Assembly (NCBI GenBank): GCA_910587925.1
Contig: CAJUOC010000037.1
Location: forward strand, 1 to 21,519
Reading direction: 5' to 3'
Origin: an uncultured Muribaculaceae bacterium
Lineage (GTDB): Bacteria; Bacteroidota; Bacteroidia; Bacteroidales; Muribaculaceae
DNA length: 21,519 nucleotides
Shown: positions 14,813 through 20,871 of the stretch, piece after piece
Position numbering within the stretch: position 1 is the first letter of the stretch
How the letters are laid out: the number at the start of each line of letters is the position of its first letter
Program-made: the position numbers and the translations under genes
The notes under the pieces: generated by a model
Seen by the model: the letters and a program-made list of their open reading frames with translations, nothing else
Told to the model about the DNA's origin: nothing
Databases searched by the model: none

Positions 14813-15964
14813 TCACAGGGTGTGGAAGCGCTTGGAGGTGAGGCCGTCAAGGGGATGGGTGGCGATGGTGCGGTAGATGAGGTCGAGGGTGTCGGGGCGG
14901 TGGTAGGGATTGGGGGCGGTGGAGGCGATGCGGCGGGCCTCGGGGGTGAGCACGCGGGCCAGGCCGTCGGCGATGCCCGCGGCCGTGGCGTCGCAGTCGG
15001 TGACGGAGGCGCCTCGGGTGCGCCCGGCCTGGCGGCTGCCGATGTTGAGGGTGGGCACGCCCAGCGAGGGCACTTCCATAAGTCCGCTCGACGAGTTGCC
15101 TACCACGGCGGCGGCATGGCTCACGGCCGAGAAGTAGCGACGGCGGCCGAGAGAGTCGACGGCGATGGCACGGTCGGGCCGGGCGGCGGCGTAGTCGCGT
15201 ATGAGGGCGGCGACATCGCGCGAGCCGGTATCGCTGTTGGGCATGGTGAAGAGAATCCGGCGGCCGGTGGCGTCGAGCGCGTCGAGCAGGGCGCGGGTCT
15301 GGGCAGCGGCGGCGCTCTGCTCCATGGTGGCGGGGTGGAATGTCACCAGCAGGTAGCCCTCGCCGAGAGCAAAACCGAGGTCGGCCTCAAGCTCGGCGAG
15401 TGTCATGCGCGGCACGCGCAGGATATTGTCGACGCCGAGCGAGCCGGCGTGGAACACGCAGCCGGGGTCTTCGCCCATCTGCACGACGCGGCGGCGCGAC
15501 TCTTCGGTGGCGGTGAAGTGGAGATGGCTCAGCTTGGTGATGGCGTGGCGTATGGCATCGTCGTATGCGCCCTCGGTGATGTCGCCGCCATAGAGGTGTG
15601 CCACGGGGATGCCGAATATCAGGGCGGTCTGCGCGGCGGGCAACATCTCGTAGCGGTCGCCCAGGATCACTATGAGGTCGGGGCGCAGACTGTCGAGGGC
15701 GTCGGCATAGCCGATGGCGGCGAGGCCCACCGACTTGGCCGTGCCCACCGGGCTGTCTGACGACAGCAGCATCTCGACGCGGCGGTCGACGCGGAAGCCG
15801 TCGGCCTCGATCTCGCGCACCGTCATGCCGTACTCGGGAGAGAGGTGCATGTTGGTGGCGATTATCTGCAACTCGGTGTCGGCGCCGTCGCGTATGAGGC
15901 GCATGAGGTCGGCCATGAGGCCATAGTCGGCGCGGGTGCCGGTGATTACGCAGATTTTTCTCAT
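14813..15964 (-). CDS. neuC: UDP-N-acetylglucosamine 2-epimerase (hydrolysing), NeuC/LegG type
   Basis: A 383-residue hydrolysing sugar-nucleotide 2-epimerase. NeuC turns UDP-GlcNAc into ManNAc plus UDP; LegG homologues do the same with a 2,4-diacetamido-trideoxy sugar. Visible motifs are GTRADYG (9-15), LGDRYEM (101-107), HLYGGDITEGAYDDAIRHAI (123-142) and the UDP-binding VGNSSSGLMEVP near residue 290. The start ATG 15964 overlaps the neuB stop by four bases; a longer upstream frame would only be neuB read out of phase. It is the last gene of the operon. Because a LegB-type dehydratase opens the operon, the natural substrate may be UDP-2,4-diacetamido-2,4,6-trideoxyglucose instead of UDP-GlcNAc. 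Sequence by eye cannot separate the two. Confidence 0.92.
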   Translation of the reverse strand: MRKICVITGTRADYGLMADLMRLIRDGADTELQIIATNMHLSPEYGMTVREIEADGFRVDRRVEMLLSSDSPVGTAKSVGLAAIGYADALDSLRPDLIVILGDRYEMLPAAQTALIFGIPVAHLYGGDITEGAYDDAIRHAITKLSHLHFTATEESRRRVVQMGEDPGCVFHAGSLGVDNILRVPRMTLAELEADLGFALGEGYLLVTFHPATMEQSAAAAQTRALLDALDATGRRILFTMPNSDTGSRDVAALIRDYAAARPDRAIAVDSLGRRRYFSAVSHAAAVVGNSSSGLMEVPSLGVPTLNIGSRQAGRTRGASVTDCDATAAGIADGLARVLTPEARRIASTAPNPYHRPDTLDLIYRTIATHPLDGLTSKRFHTL

Positions 15965-16965
15965 TGGAGTGTGATTTGCTCGCCGGCGGCGAAGTCGCGC
16001 GGCGCGGGTGTGCCGATGATGCGCGGCCACAGCATGGGCGAGAGGCCGTCGCCGGGGCGGCGGGTGGTGAGATTGCTGTCGGTAAAGGGCTCGCCGCGGC
16101 GTATGTCGGCGGCGGCCACGATGCTCTTGCGGGCCACGGCGCGGTTGGGCGCCTCGCTGGCGGCGACGCGCTTGCGGCCGTCGCCGAGCGCGGCCTCGAC
16201 ATTGCGTATGGCGCTGACCATAGCGCTCAGCTCGGCGGGCTCGAGCGAGGCGCGGTGGTCGGGGCCGGGCATGTCGCGCGACAGGGTGAAGTGCTTCTCT
16301 ATGACCGGGGCGCCCAGAGCCACGGCGGCCACGGGTATCTCGATGCCGCGGGTATGGTCGCTGTAGCCCACGGGCAGGCCGTAGCGGCTGCGCATGGCGG
16401 GGATGCAGCGGAGGTTTACGTCGGCCGGCGGAGCGGGATACTCGGTGGTGCAGTGCAGCAGGGTGATGAGGCTGCGGTCGAGACCGGCGCCGGTAAGCAC
16501 GCCGATGGCATCGTCGATCTCGGCCTCGGTGCACATGCCGGTCGACATTATCACCGGCCGCCCCATCGAGGCGATTTTTACCAGGTAGGGATAGTTTGTG
16601 ACCTCGCCCGAGGGTATCTTCCACAGGCGGCAGTCCATCGACGCGAGCAGCTCTATCGAGGGCATGTCGAAGGCAGTCGACAGATACTCTATGCCGCGGG
16701 CGGCGCAGTAGTCGCGCAGGCGGCGGTGCTCGTCAAATGTGAGCGAGAGGCCGCGCAGCATGTCGAGCTGCGAGCCGGCGCCGTCGTTGCGGGTCTGGTA
16801 GGCGGCCTTTGGCGCTGTAGCCGACACTGTCAGCTCGGGCACGAATGTCTGGAATTTGACGATGTCGGCGCCGGCCTCGGCGGCGTCGTCGACCAGGCGG
16901 CAGGCCAGCTCGTAGGAGCCGTTGTGATTCACGCCGGCCTCGGCGATTATGAGTGTGCGGGTCAT
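15961..16965 (-). CDS. neuB: Nonulosonic acid synthase, NeuB/LegI type
   Basis: A 334-residue synthase that condenses phosphoenolpyruvate with ManNAc, or with 2,4-diacetamido-trideoxymannose in the legionaminic pathway, to form a nine-carbon sialic-type acid. Motifs: EAGVNHNG (9-16), KFQTF (37-41), KIPSGE near 116-121, HCTTEYPAPP, YSDHTRGIEI and a metal/PEP region VIEKHFTL. The C-terminal ~60 residues form the SAF (antifreeze-like) domain that caps the active site of the partner subunit. ATG 16965 overlaps the neuD stop by four bases. Between KFQTF and the SAF domain the order matches the family without gaps. NeuB versus LegI cannot be settled by eye; context favours a Leg-like product. Confidence 0.93.
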   Translation of the reverse strand: MTRTLIIAEAGVNHNGSYELACRLVDDAAEAGADIVKFQTFVPELTVSATAPKAAYQTRNDGAGSQLDMLRGLSLTFDEHRRLRDYCAARGIEYLSTAFDMPSIELLASMDCRLWKIPSGEVTNYPYLVKIASMGRPVIMSTGMCTEAEIDDAIGVLTGAGLDRSLITLLHCTTEYPAPPADVNLRCIPAMRSRYGLPVGYSDHTRGIEIPVAAVALGAPVIEKHFTLSRDMPGPDHRASLEPAELSAMVSAIRNVEAALGDGRKRVAASEAPNRAVARKSIVAAADIRRGEPFTDSNLTTRRPGDGLSPMLWPRIIGTPAPRDFAAGEQITLQ

Positions 16966-17600
16966 GGCTGATGCGGTTTGGCGGGTATGCCCAGGTACAG
17001 CCGCCCGGGCTCGGCGTCGCGTATGAGTATGGCTCCGGCTCCGAGGGTGACGTCGGCGCCGACCGTGAGGCCCTGCAGCACGGCGGAGTTGAGCCCGAAG
17101 AAGCAGCGGTCGCCCACGCGGGCGGCGCCGCTGATGCGTACTCCGGGCATCAGCGCGCAGCACGAGCCGATGCGGGCGTCGTGGCCGACGGTGACGCCGT
17201 AGTTGATAAAATTGCAGTCGCCCAGCTCCACGCCGCAGCTGACCACGGCGCCGGGAAATATTACATTGCCCCGGCCCATGCGCAGACGCTCGGGGTCAAA
17301 GACCGTGGCATCGGGCGACACGAGATTGGGCATCCCGACCATCGGATTGGTAATTTCGGCCGAAATCTTGGCCAGCTTGGCGGGGCTGCCCACACCGATC
17401 ACCACATCGAGCGGCGTGGGCCAGGCGTTGAGCTCGTCGATACCGCCTATCACCCGGCCGTACTCGCAGCAGCCGTCGGGGTCGTACTCATTGAAGTAGC
17501 CGATGAAGCGCCAGCGCGGCTCACGCGCATTGAGCGCCGATATCAGGCAGGTAATCTCCCGGGCCAGGCCGCCGCTGCCGCAGATGGCTATATCTCTCAT
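16962..17600 (-). CDS. neuD: NeuD-family sugar O/N-acetyltransferase
   Basis: A 212-residue protein with an N-terminal Rossmann-like domain (IAICGSGGLAREI, 4-16) and a C-terminal left-handed beta helix of hexapeptide repeats (from about 108), the layout of NeuD and PglD. H140 in YGVTVGHDARIG matches the catalytic histidine region of PglD. These enzymes acetylate amino- or hydroxyl groups of nonulosonate precursors or products using acetyl-CoA. In legionaminic-type clusters this family supplies the 4-N-acetyl group (LegH/PglD role); in sialic acid clusters it O-acetylates. ATG 17600 overlaps the dehydratase stop as TGATG; a GTG one codon upstream is the alternative. The four-base overlap with neuB shows coupling. 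Confidence 0.88.
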   Translation of the reverse strand: MRDIAICGSGGLAREITCLISALNAREPRWRFIGYFNEYDPDGCCEYGRVIGGIDELNAWPTPLDVVIGVGSPAKLAKISAEITNPMVGMPNLVSPDATVFDPERLRMGRGNVIFPGAVVSCGVELGDCNFINYGVTVGHDARIGSCCALMPGVRISGAARVGDRCFFGLNSAVLQGLTVGADVTLGAGAILIRDAEPGRLYLGIPAKPHQP

Positions 17601-18805
17601 CACATCTTCTGGTCTAAGCTGCGGCCGAGCTCGTGATGCTCAAAGCCCGGCACATAGCCGCGCAGGGCGTCGACCACATCGGCCTTGGTATAGCGTCCGT
17701 CGGCAAACATCGCCTCGAGCCTGCCCGCCAGGGCGGCCAGGGCGGCCTTGTCGACCGGCGCCGCCTGCAGCACGCCGAGCGAGCTGAAGCGGGTCATGTC
17801 GGGATGCTCGCCGGGGATGTAAAACTCCTCGTAAGGCTTCTCGCCTGTAGTGTCGCTGGGCAGGTAGCACACCGGATACTGCCGCGAGCCGGGCTCGCGC
17901 ACGGCCGCCGCGACGCGTGCCTCCTCGTCGGTGGCGCAGTGGAGCGGCTCCAGACCCTGGACGCGCAGGAAGCTGTCGCATATGTCGCTGAACCGCATCA
18001 TCGACTCCTCGCCCAGGCGCGGGAAAAATATCTCACCGCTCTCGCCCAGCATACATGCCAGCATACATATCTGACCGCTCTCGGCGGGCGACACGAAGTA
18101 GCGGCGCACATCGGCCGGCGCGGCCAGCGGCTGGCGCTTCATCATACGGTGCACAAAGCCGTCGAGCAGCGAGCCGTTGGAAAAGGCCACGTTGGCAAAT
18201 CGGGCCGTCACCACATTGAAGCGGTCGCGGTAGGCCATGATGAGGTCTTCCATCAGCCGCTTGCTGGCGCCCATCACATTGGCGGGATTGGCGGCCTTGT
18301 CGGTCGACACGCAGAAGAAGCGCTCGGGCGTGCGGGTGGCAAGCAGGTCGAGCAGCCGGCGGGCTTTCAGCACATTGTTGTCGAGCAACGCCTGCACCGA
18401 GTGGCGGTCTTTCTCGCTGCGCACATGCTTGTGAGCCGAGAAATTGGCCACGATGTCAAAGCCGCCGTTTTCCGTAAAGATGCGGCGGAAGAGGTCGCTG
18501 TCAAAGTCGAGCGTGTAGGTGCGGTAATCGTCGGGCACCACCATGCCCGGTGTCGAGCGCAGGTCGCGCGTAAGCTCGGCCAGACCGTTTTCGTTGAGAT
18601 CGACCACCACCAGTTGCCGCGGGCCATAGGGCAGCATCGCCTTGATGTACGACGAGCCGATCGAGCCGGCTCCGCCTATCACGAGCAGCCGCCGCCCGGC
18701 GACACGCTCCCGCAGGGTGGCGTCGGCGTCCGAGATGTCGTCGGCAAAGAGGCTGCGCGACCGCCCCGTGATATTCTCGCTTATAAATTTCTCAAGATCT
18801 ATCAT
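17600..18805 (-). CDS. legB: UDP-N-acetylglucosamine 4,6-dehydratase, LegB-like
   Basis: A 401-residue NAD-dependent dehydratase of the extended SDR family (polysaccharide biosynthesis protein CapD/PglF group). It should convert UDP-GlcNAc to the 4-keto-6-deoxy sugar, the first step towards legionaminic- or bacillosamine-type sugars. The Rossmann motif is GGAGSIGS (44-51). The active-site region is STDK (167-170), followed by NPANVMGASKR, in which Met178 stands where C5-inverting enzymes such as PseB/FlaA1 have Tyr; Met is typical of retaining members such as PglF. Other hallmarks are SAHKHVRSEKD (123-133), RYFVSPAESG and DTTGEK. An N-terminal extension of about 38 residues precedes the Rossmann fold, as in Leg-cluster dehydratases. 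ATG 18805 follows a good promoter; the longer TTG frame from 18937 reads through repeat DNA and was rejected. Confidence 0.88.
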   Translation of the reverse strand: MIDLEKFISENITGRSRSLFADDISDADATLRERVAGRRLLVIGGAGSIGSSYIKAMLPYGPRQLVVVDLNENGLAELTRDLRSTPGMVVPDDYRTYTLDFDSDLFRRIFTENGGFDIVANFSAHKHVRSEKDRHSVQALLDNNVLKARRLLDLLATRTPERFFCVSTDKAANPANVMGASKRLMEDLIMAYRDRFNVVTARFANVAFSNGSLLDGFVHRMMKRQPLAAPADVRRYFVSPAESGQICMLACMLGESGEIFFPRLGEESMMRFSDICDSFLRVQGLEPLHCATDEEARVAAAVREPGSRQYPVCYLPSDTTGEKPYEEFYIPGEHPDMTRFSSLGVLQAAPVDKAALAALAGRLEAMFADGRYTKADVVDALRGYVPGFEHHELGRSLDQKM

Positions 18806-18825
18806 ATCTATCGGTATGCTATCGG

Positions 18826-18833
18826 CAAAGGTA
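18826..18833 (-). promoter_or_regulatory. -7 promoter box of the nonulosonate operon
   Basis: TACCTTTG on the minus strand is an exact TAnnTTTG, 20 bases before ATG 18805. No TTG is found at the expected -33 position; that place is taken by the palindrome at 18853-18868, which may mean the promoter needs an activator. Confidence 0.6.
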
Positions 18834-18852
18834 ATCAAAAAATACGGAATAC

Positions 18853-18868
18853 ATATATCCGGATATAT
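18853..18868. promoter_or_regulatory. 16-bp perfect palindrome ATATATCCGGATATAT, candidate operator
   Basis: Eight-base arms are exactly complementary. The site covers the -33 region of the leftward nonulosonate promoter and touches the -33 TTTG (18868-18871) of the rightward promoter P1, so a bound dimer could affect both directions. Binding is inferred. Confidence 0.45.
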
Positions 18869-18900
18869 TTGGCATTGCTCTCGGCTTATTCGTATCTTTG
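18868..18900 (+). promoter_or_regulatory. Promoter P1 (distal) of the GH88 gene
   Basis: TTTG (18868-18871), 21-base spacer, TATCTTTG (18893-18900). It fits the Bacteroidota consensus exactly and would give a leader of about 75-80 bases containing the inverted copy, able to fold with the downstream P2 sequence. Confidence 0.65.
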
Positions 18901-18942
18901 ACTGTCGTCGAAGATACTCCCGCTCGGCAATGCCCAAATAAA

Positions 18943-18975
18943 TTTGGCATTGCTCTCGGCTTATTCGTATCTTTG
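18943..18975 (+). promoter_or_regulatory. Promoter P2 (proximal) of the GH88 gene
   Basis: TTTG (18943-18946), 21-base spacer, TATCTTTG (18968-18975). The -7 box ends seven bases before ATG 18983, so the transcript would be almost leaderless. Confidence 0.75.
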
Positions 18976-18982
18976 CATCACC

Positions 18983-20209
18983 ATGACACGCATCGCACTC
19001 CTTGTCGCCGCCTTTCTGTCGGCGGCGCTCTCATCGCTTGCCCATAACATCACCGGCTCAGCCGCGGCGACGCCCCCGGCATGGACGACGCACGCCCTCG
19101 ACGTGGCCGCGCGGCAGTCTGAGATGATGTACCGCCGGGTGGACTCATGCGGGATGCTGCCACGCTCCATCGCCCGCGGGATGCGCCCCAACACCGACTG
19201 GACGGCCGGTTTTTTCCCCGGCACGCTGTGGTATCTCTACGAGTATACCGCCGACCCCGCGTGGCGCGCCCGCGCCGAGCGCGCCACGGCCCTGATGGAG
19301 GGCCAGCAGTTCAATGCCTTTGACCACGACATCGGCTTCAAGATGTACTCCAGCTACGGCGCCGGATACCGTCTGACAGGCAACCGCGCCTACCGCCACA
19401 TCATCTTCCGCTCGGCCAAGACATTGTCGTCGAGATACTCATACAAGACGGGACTCATCATGTCGTGGGAGCCCGACTCCACCCGCGACTGGCAATTTCC
19501 CGTAATTATCGACAACCTGATAAATCTGGAGCTGCTCATGGAGGCATACAAGCTGTCGGGCGACACCACCCTGCGCCATATAGCCATCTCCCATGCCGAC
19601 CGCACCATGCGGCATCACTACCGCGACGACATGTCGTGCCCGCACGTGGTCGACTACGACCCCGAAAGCGGCGCCGTGCGCAAATTTGATTGGAACAACG
19701 GCTCCGACGACACCGCCCGCTCCACATGGTCGCGCGGCCAGTCGTGGGGCCTGTACGGCTACACCATGATGTATCGCCTCACGGGCGACCCGCGCTATCT
19801 GCGCCACGCCGAGAAGATTGCCGACTTCCTCATCTCCCACCCCGCCATGCCGGCCGACATGGTGCCGTACTGGGACTATACCGGCGCCGGCCGCAGCGAC
19901 TTACGCGACGCCTCTGCCGCCGCCATCATGGCCTCGGCGCTCATGGAGCTGAGCACTTACTCATCCGGCGGCGACAAATACTTCCGCGCCGGCGAGCGCC
20001 AGCTGCGCAGCCTTGCCTCGGAGCAGTACCTGGCCGAGCCGGGCACCCACGAGGGCTTCATCATAAAACACGCCACCGGCAACTGCCTGCGCCGCAGCGA
20101 GCTCGACGGCGCCCTCGTCTACGCCGACTACTACTTTGTGGAGGCTCTGCTCCGCTACCTGCGCATCACCGCCGCCGCCACTACCCCTAAGGCGCTTAAA
20201 GATTTTTAA
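18983..20209 (+). CDS. Glycoside hydrolase family 88, unsaturated uronyl hydrolase
   Basis: A 408-residue secreted or periplasmic enzyme with a signal peptide of about 20 residues. GH88 enzymes hydrate the double bond of 4,5-unsaturated uronic acids left by polysaccharide lyases, releasing the uronate from chondroitin, hyaluronan or similar oligosaccharides. Diagnostic stretches are NTDWTAGFFPGTLWYLYEYT (70-89; D72 a likely catalytic acid), QFPVIIDNLINLELL (171-185; D177 the second acid), TWSRGQSWGLYGYTMMYRLT (248-267) and VPYWDYT with DASAAAIMASAL. The (alpha/alpha)6 barrel length is typical. No lyase is in the window, so the substrate is unknown. ATG 18983 was chosen because it begins the signal peptide and lies just after P2. 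Its 3' end overlaps the convergent DUF6250-type gene by 14 bases. Confidence 0.92.
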   Translation: MTRIALLVAAFLSAALSSLAHNITGSAAATPPAWTTHALDVAARQSEMMYRRVDSCGMLPRSIARGMRPNTDWTAGFFPGTLWYLYEYTADPAWRARAERATALMEGQQFNAFDHDIGFKMYSSYGAGYRLTGNRAYRHIIFRSAKTLSSRYSYKTGLIMSWEPDSTRDWQFPVIIDNLINLELLMEAYKLSGDTTLRHIAISHADRTMRHHYRDDMSCPHVVDYDPESGAVRKFDWNNGSDDTARSTWSRGQSWGLYGYTMMYRLTGDPRYLRHAEKIADFLISHPAMPADMVPYWDYTGAGRSDLRDASAAAIMASALMELSTYSSGGDKYFRAGERQLRSLASEQYLAEPGTHEGFIIKHATGNCLRRSELDGALVYADYYFVEALLRYLRITAAATTPKALKDF

Positions 20210-20858
20210 TGCGGAAATCAGCCACGAGCACGTGATTTTCAAGCAGCCGCAGCGCAAAGTGCCCGTCGGCTCCCTCGGCGCCGAGGCGATATGTAAACAG
20301 CTCCCGGCCGTCGACACTGTACGTCGTCGCTCCGTCCTTGACCCTTATGCTCACGCGGTACCAATGGCCTGGCCTGAGCAGACAGTCGGCCGCAGTGTAT
20401 TCGCCCAGCAGAGGACGGGCCACACTGTCGGGCGCCTCGGCGCCGAGCCCGCGGTATAGCCGGAAGCGTGTCGTGGTATTATGATTACCGCCGTAGCCGA
20501 CATAAAACAGCTTCATAGCCTTGTAATTGGGAAAGAAGCCACCGCGCTCCGTGCCGGCGGCATAGATATCGCCGGGGCTGCCGGGATCGTTGGCGCCCCA
20601 GAAGCAATTCATGTCACTGAGGCGGTCATAAGGACCTCCATCAGTGATAAACTTCACACTGTAAGCAATCTCATAGTCGCCCGTCAGGCGCTCGTCATAC
20701 CAGAGCGTGAGGCCTCGCGGCGCCACTATTTCCATCGTATCGCCGCGGGTGGTCAAGGTCATGCGGCCCGACTGGTCCTCTGCCCGCCAGCCAGCCGCCG
20801 CAGCTGATGCCGTCAGCCATAAAGCCCCGACAGTCAAAAAGTATCTTATCTTTATCAT
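20196..20858 (-). CDS. Secreted DUF6250-type protein
   Basis: A 220-residue protein with a signal peptide (about 1-22) and a beta-rich body. The stretch YDRLSDMNCFWGANDPG (77-93) and the preceding GLTLWYDERLTGDYEIAY are hallmarks I associate with DUF6250, a concanavalin-like Bacteroidota domain often encoded beside polysaccharide-degrading enzymes. The end (HWYRVSIRVKDGATTYSVDG, then HFALRLLENHVLVADFRIKN) is typical of lectin-like jelly rolls. No catalytic residues can be named. A role in uronate-containing glycan binding or cleavage is suggested by the convergent GH88 neighbour. ATG 20858 starts the signal peptide; the longer frame runs back into the KilA-N gene. It lies 10 bases after the KilA-N stop and has its own weak promoter-like sequence. 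Confidence 0.75.
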   Translation of the reverse strand: MIKIRYFLTVGALWLTASAAAAGWRAEDQSGRMTLTTRGDTMEIVAPRGLTLWYDERLTGDYEIAYSVKFITDGGPYDRLSDMNCFWGANDPGSPGDIYAAGTERGGFFPNYKAMKLFYVGYGGNHNTTTRFRLYRGLGAEAPDSVARPLLGEYTAADCLLRPGHWYRVSIRVKDGATTYSVDGRELFTYRLGAEGADGHFALRLLENHVLVADFRIKNL

Positions 20859-20862
20859 TTCA

Positions 20863-20871
20863 CAAAACTTA
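20863..20871 (-). promoter_or_regulatory. Weak promoter-like box before the DUF6250 gene
   Basis: Minus-strand TAAGTTTTG has one base too many for TAnnTTTG. It overlaps the KilA-N stop codon and ends four bases before ATG 20858, the same near-leaderless geometry as rsmF and P2. Confidence 0.3.

Larger units (their letters stand above)
18867..18975. repeat. Tandem 34-bp promoter repeat with a degraded inverted copy between
   Basis: The 34 bases from ATTTGGCATTGC to GTATCTTTG occur identically at 18867-18900 and 18942-18975. Between them, 18907-18939 read on the minus strand gives a decayed copy (ATTTGGGCATTGCC, then TATCTTCG). The order is therefore direct, inverted, direct, and the middle and right copies can pair into a hairpin with one bulge. 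The duplication makes two identical promoters. Confidence 0.9.

Noticed and set aside
18806..18937. N-terminal extension of the dehydratase from a TTG at 18937
   Set aside because: The added 44 residues are translated promoter-repeat DNA and lie upstream of the TACCTTTG box; the conserved protein begins at ATG 18805.
18867..18975. Invertible phase-variation switch
   Set aside because: The inverted copy is adjacent to its partners, so inversion would flip only a few bases and would not reorient a promoter away from the gene; no invertase gene is near.
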